64,000 nt of DNA from Conchiformibius kuhniae DSM 17694 (GTDB lineage: Bacteria > Pseudomonadota > Gammaproteobacteria > Burkholderiales > Neisseriaceae), in NCBI RefSeq assembly GCF_000428785.1, contig NZ_AUAP01000012.1, positions 10,408 through 74,407 on the forward strand. Reading direction: 5' to 3'. The translations under genes and the position numbers were made by a program. The notes under the pieces were generated by a model. It had not been told where the DNA came from. It saw only the letters and a program-made list of their open reading frames with translations, and ran no database searches. This document shows positions 45,968 through 53,837 of this stretch, piece by piece. Each line of letters starts with the position of its first letter. The first letter of the stretch is position 1.

Positions 45968-45990
45968 CTGCCTGAAACCGTTTCAGGCAG
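45968..45990. terminator. uptake-sequence inverted repeat, possible terminator
   Basis: CTGCCTGAAA-CCG-TTTCAGGCAG after the XRE gene. The downstream T run is weak. Confidence 0.5.
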
Positions 45991-46083
45991 TTCCTTGTTC
46001 AAACCGATGGTACGCACAGCGCACCTTATCCTTTTCAGGCAGCCCAAAAGCTCGCGGCTGCCTGAATTTTCCCCGCCGTCTGC

Positions 46084-46089
46084 TATAAT
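46084..46089 (+). promoter_or_regulatory. probable -10 box of leuS
   Basis: TATAAT 28 bases before the leuS ATG; no good -35 is visible. Confidence 0.5.
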
Positions 46090-46117
46090 CCGCGCATTTG
46101 AAATCGGAAACACCACC

Positions 46118-48745
46118 ATGCAAGAAACCTACCGTCCCGACCAAATCGAGCCTGCCGTCCAAGCCGCTTGGCAGGCGCAAGGCTTGGCACGCGCCGAAAA
46201 CGGCGCGGACAAGCCCAAATTCTACTGTCTGTCCATGTTCCCCTACCCAAGCGGCAAGCTGCACATGGGACACGTCCGCAATTACACCATTGGCGATGTG
46301 CGCAGCCGTTTCAAACAGTTAAACGGATTCAACGTCTTGCAGCCCATCGGCTGGGACGCGTTCGGCATGCCCGCCGAAAACGCCGCCATCAATCACGGCG
46401 TTGCCCCGTCCGAGTGGACGTATGCCAATATCGCGGAAATGCGCGGACAATTGCAACGCTTGGGTTTCGCCTTTGACTGGCAGCGCGAAATCGCCACCTG
46501 CACGCCCGAATACTACCGTTGGGAACAGCTTTTGTTTACCAAATTGTTTGAAAAAGGCTTGATTTACCGAAAATTGGGCTGGGTGAACTGGGACCCTGTG
46601 GACAACACCGTACTTGCCAACGAGCAGGTGATTGACGGGCGCGGCTGGCGTAGCGGGGCATTGGTGGAAAAACGCGAAATCCCGATGTATTACTTCCGCA
46701 TCACCGATTACGCCGAACAGCTTTTGCAGGATTTGGACGGTTTGGATTGGCCCGAACAGGTTAAAACCATGCAGCGCAATTGGATTGGCAAATCGGTGGG
46801 CGTGCAGGTGCGTTTCAGGCTGCCTGAAAACGAACGCGCGGGTTTGGACGCGGATTATGTTCAGGTTTACACCACGCGCCCCGATACGGTGTTCGGCGCG
46901 TGTGCGGTGGTGGTGGCGGCGGAACACCCGCTTGCCGAAGCCGCCGCCGAAAATAATCCCGAATTGCAGGCGTTTATCGCCGAATGCAAGGCGGGCAGCA
47001 CCGCCGAAGCGGATTTGGCAACGATGGAAAAGAAAGGCATGCCCACGGGTCGCCATGTCGTCAATCCTTTGAACGGCGAAGTGTTGCCCGTGTGGGTGGC
47101 AAATTATGTGGTGTGGGGCTACGGCGACGGTGCGGTAATGGTCGTTCCCGCGCACGATGAACGCGATTTCGCGTTCGCGCAAAAATACGCCCTGCCCGTG
47201 CGCCAAGTGATTGATGTGCAGGACGCGCCCGCCGCTTACGACCCGCAGCAGTGGCAGGATTGGTACGCGCAAAAGGAAAATGCGGTGCTGGTCAATAGCG
47301 GCGAATTTGACGGTTTGAGCGTTCAGGCAGCGTTTGAAGCGGTTGCCGACCAGTTGGAACGCGACAACGCGGGCGGACGCAAAACGCAATACCGTTTGCG
47401 CGATTGGGGCATTTCGCGGCAACGTTATTGGGGTTGTCCGATTCCGATTGTGCATTGCGAAAGTTGCGGCGATGTGCCTGTTCCGGCGGAACAATTACCC
47501 GTTGTGTTGCCCGAAGGCGTTGTGCCGGACGGCGGCAGTTCGCCTTTGACGAAAATGCCGGAATTTTACGAAACGGCGTGTCCGCGCTGCGGCAGCCCCG
47601 CCCGCCGCGAAACGGATACGATGGATACCTTTGTGGAATCAAGCTGGTATCAATTCCGTTATTTGTCGCCGCAGTTTGACGGCGGCATGGTCGCGCCCGA
47701 AGCGGCGGCGTATTGGGGTCAGGTTGACCAATACATCGGCGGCATTGAACACGCGATTTTGCATCTGCTGTATGCGCGTTTCTTTACCAAAATGATGAAC
47801 GATGAGGGCATCGTTCCCGTGCGCGAGCCGTTTAAACAGTTGTTTACACAGGGAATGGTCTTGCAGGCGACTTATTTCCGCGAGCAGGAAGACGGCAAAA
47901 AAATCTGGTTCAACCCCGCCGAAGTGGAGGTGCAAACCGATGAGAAAGGGCGTCCCGTTGCCGCCGTGTTGCGTGAAGACGGTCTGCCCGTGAACATCGG
48001 CGGCGTGCAAAAAATGTCCAAGTCCAAAAACAACGGCATTGACCCGCAGGAGTTGGTGGAACGCTACGGCGCGGACACGGCGCGGCTGTTTATCATGTTT
48101 GCCGCGCCGCCCGAACAGTCGCTGGAATGGTCGGACGGCGCGGTGGAAGGCGCGTACCGCTTTTTGCGGCGTTTGTGGCGCACGGTTTACGAATTTGTGC
48201 AACACGGCGGGCGGGACGTTGCCAAGTTTGCGGGCGGGCAAAACGTGCTTTCAGGCAGCCTGAAAGATTTGCGTTTCAAACTGCACAGCACCATCGCCAA
48301 GGTTACGGACGATTGCGAACGCCGTCAGCAGTTTAACACCGCCATCGCCGCCGTGATGGAACTGCTGAACCAATACGACAAAACCAACACCGACAGCGAA
48401 ACGGGTCGCGCCCTTGCCCGCGAAGTGCTGGAAAACGTGCTGTTGCTGCTCGCACCGATGACGCCGCATATTTGCGATGCGCTGTGGGCGGAATTGTGCG
48501 GCGGCAGCCTGTGGGCGCAAAGCTGGCCGCAGCCCGATGCCGCCGCGCTGGTGCAGGACGAAGTGGAAATTATGGTGCAGGTAAACGGCAAGCTGCGCGA
48601 CAAAATCACCGTTCCCGCCGATGCGGACAACGCCGCTTTGGAAACTGCCGCGCTGGCGAGCGCGGGCGCACAAAAATTCATTAACGGCGCTACGCCGAAG
48701 AAAGTGGTTGTCGTGCCGAAGCGGTTGGTGAATATTGTGGTATAG
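46118..48745 (+). CDS. leuS: leucyl-tRNA synthetase
   Basis: Charges tRNA-Leu. 875 residues from the ATG at 46118. The class I HIGH-type motif is in PYPSGKLHMGHVRNY. The CP1 editing domain shows TTRPDTVFGACAVVVA and MVVPAHDERDFAFA. The second signature is KMSKSKNNGIDP. The C-terminal anticodon-binding and ubiquitin-like domains are complete. Two uptake sequences lie in frame (46814-46828 and 48250-48264). The TAG stop lies at the edge of a palindromic element. Confidence 0.98.
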   Translation: MQETYRPDQIEPAVQAAWQAQGLARAENGADKPKFYCLSMFPYPSGKLHMGHVRNYTIGDVRSRFKQLNGFNVLQPIGWDAFGMPAENAAINHGVAPSEWTYANIAEMRGQLQRLGFAFDWQREIATCTPEYYRWEQLLFTKLFEKGLIYRKLGWVNWDPVDNTVLANEQVIDGRGWRSGALVEKREIPMYYFRITDYAEQLLQDLDGLDWPEQVKTMQRNWIGKSVGVQVRFRLPENERAGLDADYVQVYTTRPDTVFGACAVVVAAEHPLAEAAAENNPELQAFIAECKAGSTAEADLATMEKKGMPTGRHVVNPLNGEVLPVWVANYVVWGYGDGAVMVVPAHDERDFAFAQKYALPVRQVIDVQDAPAAYDPQQWQDWYAQKENAVLVNSGEFDGLSVQAAFEAVADQLERDNAGGRKTQYRLRDWGISRQRYWGCPIPIVHCESCGDVPVPAEQLPVVLPEGVVPDGGSSPLTKMPEFYETACPRCGSPARRETDTMDTFVESSWYQFRYLSPQFDGGMVAPEAAAYWGQVDQYIGGIEHAILHLLYARFFTKMMNDEGIVPVREPFKQLFTQGMVLQATYFREQEDGKKIWFNPAEVEVQTDEKGRPVAAVLREDGLPVNIGGVQKMSKSKNNGIDPQELVERYGADTARLFIMFAAPPEQSLEWSDGAVEGAYRFLRRLWRTVYEFVQHGGRDVAKFAGGQNVLSGSLKDLRFKLHSTIAKVTDDCERRQQFNTAIAAVMELLNQYDKTNTDSETGRALAREVLENVLLLLAPMTPHICDALWAELCGGSLWAQSWPQPDAAALVQDEVEIMVQVNGKLRDKITVPADADNAALETAALASAGAQKFINGATPKKVVVVPKRLVNIVV
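46814..46828. repeat. palindromic double DNA uptake sequence in coding frame
   Basis: TTCAGGCTGCCTGAA in leuS, encoding FRLPE. Confidence 0.85.
48250..48264. repeat. palindromic double DNA uptake sequence in coding frame
   Basis: TTCAGGCAGCCTGAA in leuS, encoding SGSLK. Confidence 0.85.
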
Positions 48746-48906
48746 AGCGTATCGTCATAAACTTGACATCGTTGCTTTCACGCCGCAAAACTGCCGTTTC
48801 CGCGTTGAAAATCCGCGCAAGGTGTCCAACCTTGCTTGGATTTTCGCCTTGAATCGGCAGTTTTGCGGCATAAAATCAATCGCGTCAAGTTCATGGCGAT
48901 ACGCTC
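48745..48906. repeat. 162-bp near-palindromic element flanked by TA
   Basis: Two arms of about 78 bases face each other: GAGCGTATCGTCATAAACTT at the left and the near-complement of it at the right. Shared inner blocks include CCGCAAAACTGCCG and AAAATCC. TA flanks both ends (48743-48744 and 48907-48908), as in TA-targeting MITEs. The first G completes the leuS TAG stop. Confidence 0.75.
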
Positions 48907-48908
48907 TA

Positions 48909-48939
48909 AAAACGCCCGCAGTGATGCGGGCGTTTTTTT
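48909..48939. terminator. bidirectional terminator
   Basis: Stem AACGCCCGCA / TGCGGGCGTT with a GTGA loop, then a T run on the plus strand and A run before it. It ends leuS and the convergent operon. Confidence 0.88.
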
Positions 48940-49211
48940 CAGGCTGCTTCATTTTCTCTTTGAAATAATTCGCATATGGCGACATTGATTTTCACAAACT
49001 CTTCCCAATCAAACTGCTCGGCAAAATGTGCATGATAATAATCTTCCACCCTGCACACCAAAGGACGTTGGGCGTAAATCCGACACAAATTGGTCTGCCC
49101 GTCCAAATGACGGCAAACACCGTCTCCCCGATTTAACCAAGCCGTTTTATCACTCAAATGCACACGGCGGCAGCACAAACCGCAAGCCGTACAGGGAAAA
49201 GGCTTGTTCAT
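48939..49211 (-). CDS. YkgJ-type cysteine-cluster protein, last gene of the operon
   Basis: A 90-residue protein from the ATG at 49211. It has the YkgJ pattern: FPCTACGLCCRRV near residues 5-17, then VCRHL, LCRIYAQRPLVCR. The family is thought to bind zinc or an iron-sulfur cluster; its function is largely unknown. Its start overlaps the stop of the 49208 gene (ATGA), so the two are translationally coupled. The stop TGA is formed by an uptake-like sequence. Confidence 0.88.
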   Translation of the reverse strand: MNKPFPCTACGLCCRRVHLSDKTAWLNRGDGVCRHLDGQTNLCRIYAQRPLVCRVEDYYHAHFAEQFDWEEFVKINVAICELFQRENEAA

Positions 49212-50887
49212 AACTTCGACAACCAATCCCGAATACTGTCGGCATTACCCGCCTCAAACGGCAATTCAATATTGCGCCGTCCAATCTCCGCCGCCAACAC
49301 CAGTCCGCGTTCGTATTCGTTATTGGTTTGGGTCAAATTATCTGCAAATGCCTGCAATTCAGCCGGATTGAGATTAAATTCCAGCTTGCCCAACTCCAGC
49401 AGATAACGGTCTAATTCGGCGTTAATTTCGCGATAATAATCCAACAAATCTTGATATTTGCTTTTCAGCCCGTTTAAAAAGCTCCACACCTTTTGCATGA
49501 CTTCACTGTGGTCTAAAGCATAGCTCAAACCCAAAGTCAATACGCCGCCCACCAACGCACCGACAAATGCCGACAAACCATCACGAATAAAATCAAACGG
49601 CACGGCTGCCAATACCTCCGTCATGGCCGAATGCACCACCGTACCTGCCGCAATCGCAGCAGCCGCCCCCAAAATACGGCTGACTTCACGCGCCAAATCG
49701 CCTAAAGGCAATTTGTCGGGATTGAAAAAAACCAGCTTGACTGCCTTTACCAAACTGCTCCAAGTTTCACGGATGATTTTAATGGCATTTCCGCCGATGA
49801 CCTGAAAAGCATTCCAAATAATTGTGGTGATGCTGCTTAACGCACCGCCAATTGCCCCGTCCTTAAACGCCGACAACACATCTTTAAAACGCGCTTTCAC
49901 CCGTTCCCAAATATTTTTCAGCGTTTCTCCGATGTCGCGCATAAATTCACCCAATTGGAACCGATTGCGGCATTTGTGGTAAATGTGCGGAATCCGTTCT
50001 TTCAACTCAAACCACACTTCCGCCAACATCAAACCGAAAGCCTGCCGCATACCCATTTTCAAACCTTTGCTGCCCATATCGCAGGCAGCCGCACCAAAAA
50101 ATTTGCTGCTGCTGTAATAATCCCAGTTGATTTGCGAATCAATTTTTTGGCGGGCGGCACGGTCTTTTTCCAGCATGGCTTCGGTATCCACGCTTTCCAA
50201 AGCAGACAAATGCCCTTGCTTCTTACGGATTTCATCTTGTAATTCGCGTTTTTCATGCTGCGCTTGCGGCGTATTACCGTCAAGGGCTGACAACTTGGTT
50301 TGCAGTCTGTCAATTTCCTTCTTTTTTTCCTTCTTCATTTCCGGCAAACGTTGCACAAAATCCTGTATGGACAAATCGCTTTTTCTATTATTGATATAAG
50401 CTTGGGTAGAAGCAAGATTATCACTTTGATTGGCTAATTTAACGCCGTCTGTTTCAGACAAAATACGTCCGGCATCGTTATGGATTTCATGTGCCGATAC
50501 AACGTGGTCAAGCTGGCGTTTTTCATCAGCAGAGAAAGAGTGATTACGGTAGGCATCGTGCAATTCGCCTTGAACGTGTTTTTCTTTATCCAGTTTGCCT
50601 TGCTCCTTATAAAAACCATCAGCATGATAGGACTTTGAATCATAAGATTGGACATTCTTACCGTCTTTATCTAGGCTTTCCTTTATTGTTCCGGAGACAT
50701 GAATATCCGATGCTTTTTGATTTTTCAAATCCTTTTGGTATTCGCGCACCTTGTGCACGGTATCAACATCGCCTCCTTTTTTGTCTTCAAACAGCAAAAA
50801 ATCCAAACCGAAAGAAGTCGTCAGACTTTTTACCATAGTTTGGTGCAATTCGTTTGCCCAATCAAATTCCTTACGGACGGTATGCAT
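49208..50887 (-). CDS. HNH-like motif protein with C-terminal membrane domain
   Basis: A 559-residue protein from the ATG at 50887 (GGAG upstream; a longer frame exists but lacks a site). Around residues 121-172 the pattern LDHVVSAHEIHNDAGR ... DNLASTQAYINNRKSD has the D-H, N and N-x-x-K spacing of an HNH nuclease fold (His128, Asn157, Asn166/167, Lys169). Residues 183-250 form a charged coiled coil. Three hydrophobic segments lie near 343-368, 405-430 and 434-458, and a helical tail ends the protein. I do not recognise a named family. The layout suggests a membrane-tethered nuclease or effector; this is inference. Confidence 0.8.
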   Translation of the reverse strand: MHTVRKEFDWANELHQTMVKSLTTSFGLDFLLFEDKKGGDVDTVHKVREYQKDLKNQKASDIHVSGTIKESLDKDGKNVQSYDSKSYHADGFYKEQGKLDKEKHVQGELHDAYRNHSFSADEKRQLDHVVSAHEIHNDAGRILSETDGVKLANQSDNLASTQAYINNRKSDLSIQDFVQRLPEMKKEKKKEIDRLQTKLSALDGNTPQAQHEKRELQDEIRKKQGHLSALESVDTEAMLEKDRAARQKIDSQINWDYYSSSKFFGAAACDMGSKGLKMGMRQAFGLMLAEVWFELKERIPHIYHKCRNRFQLGEFMRDIGETLKNIWERVKARFKDVLSAFKDGAIGGALSSITTIIWNAFQVIGGNAIKIIRETWSSLVKAVKLVFFNPDKLPLGDLAREVSRILGAAAAIAAGTVVHSAMTEVLAAVPFDFIRDGLSAFVGALVGGVLTLGLSYALDHSEVMQKVWSFLNGLKSKYQDLLDYYREINAELDRYLLELGKLEFNLNPAELQAFADNLTQTNNEYERGLVLAAEIGRRNIELPFEAGNADSIRDWLSKL

Positions 50888-50914
50888 GTTTATCTCCTGC
50901 AATGGTTGTAAAAA

Positions 50915-50938
50915 CTGCCTGAAACGGTTTTCAGGCAG
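50915..50938. repeat. uptake-sequence inverted repeat inside the operon
   Basis: CTGCCTGAAA-CGG-TTTTCAGGCAG, 10-bp stem, between the two large genes. It could reduce read-through. Confidence 0.5.
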
Positions 50939-50951
50939 CCTTGCGCTCAAA

Positions 50952-52031
50952 TTATCCGATTGACCGGTTTAATTTTTGCCGTCCTTCATCAACGGCATTA
51001 TCCAGTGCTTGCGCATTCAACACGGGCAAACCATTATCCCCGATAAGCAGTTCCGCTTTGCCATCCGCATCCAACACGGCTTTATTTTGCGCATTTGTTT
51101 TCGGCTTGAATAAGGGCGTGGTAATGATGTCGGTCAAAATAGCCGCCATCTGATAGCCGTTAGCGATAATGTGCAGGGTTTCATCACTTTTTTCCTGAAT
51201 ATTGCCGCCTGCCTCCACGAAAGTATTCATGGATTTCAATTCGTCAAAATATTGCAAAAATTCTTTGTATATGCGCTGGGTGACACTTTGAACTTTTTGC
51301 ACATACCTGCTTGTTCTCCGCAAAGTGGTCACACAGGCAGCCATTTTCTTAACCGCACTGTCCACTTGTTCACGGCTTTCGCGGGCTTTATCCAAAGCTT
51401 CTTCGGCATAGCTGGCATACGCCCACCCCGCAATCGCCAATACGGGCGCGGCAACCACACCCCCTAAAATGACCGTACCGCCCGCCATTCCCAATCCGCC
51501 CGCAGCCAAAGAACCACCGCCGATTGCCGCCAACGCAGCGTTTGTGGCAGCCGCTCCGGATAATGTGGCAATGGATGTGCCTGTTGAAGCGGCGGCAAAT
51601 GCCATTACGCCGCCATAAACGGCATAAGCGGCAGCCGCGCCACCCACACCCGCTCCAACCACTTGTCCCAAATATGTTGTTGCCGACAATTCCAAACGCT
51701 TAATCGCTTCCAAACGGTGTTGGGGAACATTGATTGCCAAATCTTTTCCGGAGCGGGATTGATTGATTTTGTCCAACAACTTGTCTGCCAACTTGCGGAA
51801 TTCGCCAAAATCGGAACCGATTTTTAACTGCAACGTCCCCAAACTTTCCAAATCCTGATTGGTGTATTGATTTTGTGTATCATAAGCCTGTTTTGCGCCT
51901 TCGTATTTCGTTTGGGCATCTTTCACAATTTCATCAGCACGGGATTTGTCCTGATAGCCATCATAACCTTTTTTCGCGCCATAACCCGCAGCAGCCAAAG
52001 CAGCCGCACCCAAAATAAACGGTAATGCCAT
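50952..52031 (-). CDS. Ala/Gly-rich membrane protein, first gene of the operon
   Basis: A 359-residue protein. The first 19 residues (MALPFILGAAALAAAGYGAK) are hydrophobic. A helical segment (27-118) follows, then a long Ala/Gly-rich hydrophobic stretch (124-207, with AAIGGGSLAAGGLGMAGG). A charged helical part (208-300) and a short tail end it. This pattern suggests membrane insertion or a pore-like hairpin, but I know no function. The ATG has AAGGAAG upstream. It is divergent from an XRE gene with a palindromic operator candidate. Confidence 0.82.
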   Translation of the reverse strand: MALPFILGAAALAAAGYGAKKGYDGYQDKSRADEIVKDAQTKYEGAKQAYDTQNQYTNQDLESLGTLQLKIGSDFGEFRKLADKLLDKINQSRSGKDLAINVPQHRLEAIKRLELSATTYLGQVVGAGVGGAAAAYAVYGGVMAFAAASTGTSIATLSGAAATNAALAAIGGGSLAAGGLGMAGGTVILGGVVAAPVLAIAGWAYASYAEEALDKARESREQVDSAVKKMAACVTTLRRTSRYVQKVQSVTQRIYKEFLQYFDELKSMNTFVEAGGNIQEKSDETLHIIANGYQMAAILTDIITTPLFKPKTNAQNKAVLDADGKAELLIGDNGLPVLNAQALDNAVDEGRQKLNRSIG

Positions 52032-52071
52032 AATCGCTTCCTTTATAAAAATCTAATTAAATAAAAATGGT

Positions 52072-52099
52072 TTGAATCAATGATTCTTTATTCTATAAT
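52072..52099 (+). promoter_or_regulatory. promoter of the second XRE gene
   Basis: -35 TTGAAT (52072-52077), 16-base spacer, -10 TATAAT (52094-52099). Confidence 0.7.
52074..52086. promoter_or_regulatory. candidate XRE operator
   Basis: Perfect palindrome GAATCA-A-TGATTC overlapping the -35 box between the divergent genes; a natural site for autoregulation. Confidence 0.5.
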
Positions 52100-52189
52100 G
52101 CCCTTCCATATTTTACCAGCCACAGACAAGGTGCTTTTGTGGCTTTATCAGGCACTTAAGTTTCCTTTCAAGACACTGCGGGGAAAATC

Positions 52190-52606
52190 ATGATGTTGAA
52201 CGACAAAATCCGCATGTTGCGGAAGCTGAACAATTGGTCTCAAGAACAAATGGCGGAGAAAATGCAAATGACAAAAAGCGGCTATGCCAAAATCGAACGC
52301 GGGCAAAGCAAAATCAATATGGAGCGTTTGGAACAGATTGCGGCGATTTTTGATATCGATGTGCTGGAACTGATGACGCGCGGCAACAACGGCGGTTCGT
52401 TTTACCTTCTAAGCGAAAACAGCCATCAATCCAACTACTACGGCAACAGCGAATCGCTGGTTTCCGAGATTGAGAAACTCAAGCTGATTATCCAACACCA
52501 GCAGGAAATGCTGGCGCAAAAAGATTTGCTGCTGGCACAAAAAGAAAGCGAAAACCAAATTTTAAAATCCTTGGTGGCGACTTTGCAAGCACAAACGCCG
52601 TCTTAA
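52190..52606 (+). CDS. XRE-family transcriptional regulator with C-terminal coil (second copy)
   Basis: A 138-residue protein (MMLNDKIRMLRKLNNWSQEQ) with the same layout as the regulator at 45481: an N-terminal helix-turn-helix, ERGQSKINMERLEQIAAIFD, then a coil rich in Glu, Gln and Leu. It is divergent from the membrane/HNH-like operon. It probably controls that operon and itself through the palindrome at 52074-52086, but this is inferred. Confidence 0.92.
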   Translation: MMLNDKIRMLRKLNNWSQEQMAEKMQMTKSGYAKIERGQSKINMERLEQIAAIFDIDVLELMTRGNNGGSFYLLSENSHQSNYYGNSESLVSEIEKLKLIIQHQQEMLAQKDLLLAQKESENQILKSLVATLQAQTPS

Positions 52607-52740
52607 CGTGCGCTCATGCGGACTGCCGGAATGCCCGTACCGCGCTTCCGGCAGCTTTGCCGTTTTCGTTGTTGAAGCCGATTCACACATTATCACACAA
52701 TAATCTTTACTATTTCAAAGTACAAACATTGCCATATGCC

Positions 52741-52820
52741 TTGCCCTGCATGGGGCGTGCCGACATGGCTCCCAACGGATACGCCGCCAAGGGGCAGGGT
52801 TCAAACCGAAAAGGAATTTG
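52741..52820 (+). promoter_or_regulatory. 5' leader cassette, copy E (upstream of dusA)
   Basis: A diverged copy. CGCCGCCAAGGGGCAGGGTT then CAAACCGAAAAGGAATTTG comes directly before the ATG; the second hairpin is lost. Confidence 0.5.
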
Positions 52821-53837
52821 ATGAACAGCACACAACACACCGATACGGCGGAAAAACACAGATTAAGCGTTGCGCCCATGCTCGACTGGACCGACCGCCA
52901 CTACCGTTTCCTCGCCCGCCAAATCAGCCGCCGCGCCCTGCTCTACACCGAAATGATTCACGCCGGTGCGCTGGTGTACGGCGACGCGGCGCGTTTTCTG
53001 GAAACACACCCCTGCGAACACCCCGTTGCCCTGCAACTGGGCGGCAGCGAACCCGATTTGCTCGCCCGCGCCGCCGCCAAAGCCGCCGCCGCCGGTTTCG
53101 CGCAAATCAATCTGAACTGCGGCTGCCCCAGCCCGCGCGTGCAAAAGGGCGCGTTCGGCGCGTGTTTGATGCGCGACATTCCGCTTGTCGCCGACTGCCT
53201 GAACGCCATCGCCGATGTCGCGCCCGATTGCGAAACCACCGTCAAACACCGCATCGGGCTGGACCGCGACACCGAATACGAACCGCTTGCCGAATTTGTC
53301 GGCACGCTGGCGCGGCAAACGCCGGTGCGAACCTTTGTCGTCCACGCCCGCAACGCTTGGCTGGAAGGCTTGTCGCCCAAAGAAAACCGCGACATTCCGC
53401 CGCTCCGCTACGATTACGTTTACCGTTTGAAGCGCGAATTTCCCGAATTAAACATCGTTATCAACGGCGGCATCACCACGAATGAACAAATTGCCGACCA
53501 TCTTCACACGGTGGACGGCGCAATGGTGGGGCGCGAAGCCTACCACAATCCGATGCTGATGGCGGAATGGGACGCGCGTTTTTACGGCGGCACCGCGCCC
53601 GCGCCGAACCACGCGCAAGTCGTTGAAAAGATGTATGACTACGCCAAACGCGAGCTGGCGGAAAACCGCCACACCACTTTGCGCCACATCGTCCGCCACA
53701 GCTTGGGGCTGATGCACGGGCTGACCAATGCGCGGGTGTGGCGGCGGATGTTGTCCGATGCCGAGTTGTTGCAAGACAACCGTGCGGAACTGATTTTGCG
53801 GGCTTGGGACGCGGTTTCAGGCTGCCTGAAAACATGA
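52821..53837 (+). CDS. dusA: tRNA-dihydrouridine(20/20a) synthase
   Basis: Reduces uridine in the tRNA D-loop with FMN and NADPH. 338 residues. It has SVAPMLDWTDRHYRFLARQI at the N-terminus, the catalytic Cys in INLNCGCPSPRVQKG, VKHRIGLD, and the FMN-binding GGITTNEQI. The DusA subtype is favoured by the N-terminal MLDWTDRH. Its stop overlaps the next gene by 4 bases, inside an uptake sequence. Confidence 0.95.
   Translation: MNSTQHTDTAEKHRLSVAPMLDWTDRHYRFLARQISRRALLYTEMIHAGALVYGDAARFLETHPCEHPVALQLGGSEPDLLARAAAKAAAAGFAQINLNCGCPSPRVQKGAFGACLMRDIPLVADCLNAIADVAPDCETTVKHRIGLDRDTEYEPLAEFVGTLARQTPVRTFVVHARNAWLEGLSPKENRDIPPLRYDYVYRLKREFPELNIVINGGITTNEQIADHLHTVDGAMVGREAYHNPMLMAEWDARFYGGTAPAPNHAQVVEKMYDYAKRELAENRHTTLRHIVRHSLGLMHGLTNARVWRRMLSDAELLQDNRAELILRAWDAVSGCLKT
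53816..53830. repeat. palindromic double DNA uptake sequence at the end of dusA
   Basis: TTCAGGCTGCCTGAA, encoding SGCLK at the dusA C-terminus, right before the next start codon. Confidence 0.85.
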
